14,177 bases of DNA from Chloroflexota bacterium (GTDB taxonomy: Bacteria > Chloroflexota > Anaerolineae > Aggregatilineales > UBA2796): positions 1 through 14,177 of the forward strand of contig RFIM01000196.1 of NCBI GenBank assembly GCA_003695215.1. The letters run 5' to 3'. How positions within the stretch are numbered: position 1 is the stretch's first letter; every line of letters begins with the position of its first letter. Under the pieces are notes generated by a model. It worked only from the letters and a program-made list of their open reading frames with translations. It was not told where the DNA came from and ran no database searches. A program made the translations under genes and the position numbers. Positions 13,113 to 14,177 of this stretch are shown here, piece by piece.

Positions 13113-14177
13113 ATGCCGACTGATCCTGAAACACTGATCCACCTTCTGGAAAACCTCGTCAAGGAGAAGCTGCGCGCCACGCCACCGCCGCCGCCCGATG
13201 AACGGGCGCGCTTGATGGAGCTGCTGGCTTTCGTGGGCAAGCTAAGCGGCATTCAGCGCCTGCGCGAGCTGCTGATCAAGACGCAGCGTGAATTAGAAGA
13301 AGCGCGCAGCGCGCCGCTGGAATACGGCGTTTTCTTGGGCGTCTGCCCGCCACGCCCTAAGCGGCAAATCATAGACGAGAATGGGCAGCCCATGGAGCTG
13401 GGCAACCAGAACGACTTGCTGTGGGAGATGCTCTCGCAGGTGCTGAACGAAGCCATTGGGCGCGCCATTCTGCCTGATGAACGCGCGCGCCTTGAGAGGC
13501 TCCGAGACGAGCTGCATGGCATTTTGATCACGCAGCGCGATGTGATTGTTGGCTACAACGGGCAGCGCCTGGAAGTCAAACTTGTCGCGGCAGATGTGCC
13601 TGTTGAGCAGCTGCGCGAAGGGCAGCAGGTCGTCTTGAATCGTTCGCGCAACGTGGTCGGCATTCGGCAAGATTTTGTACGTGGCGAGACAGCTGAGGTG
13701 ATCGCCATTCTTAGCCCGGAGAACGCGGCGCGCGTTTTGGCAGCTGCAGAAGGCACTCATGTGCGCTTGCAATGGCTCAGCGGCGAGAAATTCAGCGCCA
13801 CCTGCGATGCGCCCTTAGCTGAGACGCTCAAGCGCGGCGATATTGTGCAGATCGATGCCAGCGGCAAGCAAGTCATCGCCAAAATTCGCCCGCGCCTGCG
13901 CGTGCGCGTCGGTAGCAATGAAGCCGTGGTTGAGATCAGCGACCAGCTCTTTCACGAGACTGTGCAGGTCGGCGATAGCGTGCGCGTTGATCCGCGCCTC
14001 GGCATCGCCTTCGAAAAGTTGCCCGCTCAAGAGAGCGGCAGCCTGACGCTAGAACAAGTGCCAGACGTGCGCTATGAGGATATCGGCGGCCTGGATGAAC
14101 AGATCACGGCCATTCGCGATGCCATCGAGCTGCCGTATGTCTACCGCCACTTGTTCGATGAATTCCAGCTGAACCGA
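13113..14177 (+). CDS. ARC/Mpa-like proteasomal AAA ATPase, N-terminal part (3' end outside window)
   Basis: ATG 13113 opens a frame of 355 codons running off the window; a weak GGAA lies 5 nt upstream and no other in-frame start is close. The end, VPDVRYEDIGGLDEQITAIRDAIELPYVYRHLFDEFQLN (317-354), is the signature leading into the AAA domain of ARC/Mpa ATPases, the unfoldase rings that feed bacterial 20S proteasomes. Walker A would follow just outside. Upstream are a helical, charged N-terminus (8-66, likely coiled coil, with a PPPPP break at 24-28), the strand YGVFLG (71-76), a second helical stretch (about 98-137), and beta-rich OB-like segments at about 140-187, 192-257 and 261-303. Mycobacterial Mpa and Rhodococcus ARC have two OB domains, so this region seems expanded. 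No proteasome subunit or Pup gene is visible here. It is divergent from the GT2 gene. Confidence 0.85.
   Translation, partial: MPTDPETLIHLLENLVKEKLRATPPPPPDERARLMELLAFVGKLSGIQRLRELLIKTQRELEEARSAPLEYGVFLGVCPPRPKRQIIDENGQPMELGNQNDLLWEMLSQVLNEAIGRAILPDERARLERLRDELHGILITQRDVIVGYNGQRLEVKLVAADVPVEQLREGQQVVLNRSRNVVGIRQDFVRGETAEVIAILSPENAARVLAAAEGTHVRLQWLSGEKFSATCDAPLAETLKRGDIVQIDASGKQVIAKIRPRLRVRVGSNEAVVEISDQLFHETVQVGDSVRVDPRLGIAFEKLPAQESGSLTLEQVPDVRYEDIGGLDEQITAIRDAIELPYVYRHLFDEFQLNR

Noticed and set aside
12916..13134. 72-codon minus-strand frame in the GT2/ARC spacer
   Set aside because: No ribosome binding site or recognisable motif, and it overlaps both the operator-like palindromes and the start of the ARC-like gene.

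Overview
The window reads as chromosomal DNA from a bacterium of moderately high GC content. Most likely it is a member of the Chloroflexota (Anaerolineae-like). I infer this from the mix of an ARC/Mpa-type AAA ATPase, a secreted DUF305 protein, a secreted TolB-like propeller with a single signal peptide, and MalF/MalG-type sugar permeases; it is not proven. Several promoters match the sigma-70 consensus closely, so ordinary bacterial regulation is expected. Genes are densely packed on both strands, with no insertion sequence, phage gene or CRISPR array.

Layout. 1-687: the 3' part of an HD-domain phosphohydrolase (+). 791-1969: a PLP aminotransferase (-). 2037-2763: a DUF305 gene (+) behind a strong promoter whose start-site region carries a large imperfect palindrome, probably a metal-responsive switch. 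2804-3868: a secreted six-repeat TolB-like propeller protein (-). 4109-7952: a tightly packed unit (+) of two carbohydrate ABC permeases (MalF-like, then MalG-like, overlapping by 8 nt) and an NAD-dependent sugar-nucleotide epimerase 12 nt further on. 7993-8078: tRNA-Ser(GGA), whose promoter -35 box overlaps the epimerase stop codon. 8093-9301: an S41 carboxyl-terminal processing protease (-). 9500-10597: a GT4 glycosyltransferase (+), closed by a clear intrinsic terminator. 10698-11198: smpB (+). 11268-11948: a small NAD(P)-binding SDR (+). 11945-12829: a GT2 glycosyltransferase (-) whose stop codon interlocks with that of the SDR. 13113-14177: the N-terminal 355 codons of an ARC-like proteasomal AAA ATPase (+), cut by the window edge before Walker A.

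Functional themes. One is envelope or secreted carbohydrate chemistry: two glycosyltransferases, a nucleotide-sugar epimerase and two sugar permeases without an ATPase or binding protein in view. Another is protein quality control: SmpB for ribosome rescue, the S41 protease at the cell surface and the ARC-like ATPase in the cytosol. The third is a probable periplasmic or secreted metal-binding DUF305 protein.

The most unusual items are the MalF-like permease and the ARC-like ATPase. The permease carries an extra block of about 310 residues with eight predicted membrane helices between its first two core helices. The ATPase N-terminal region looks expanded, with a helical insertion after the YGVFLG strand and what looks like an additional OB-like module. 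The operator-like palindromes at 2067-2090 and 12919-12934 also deserve a look.
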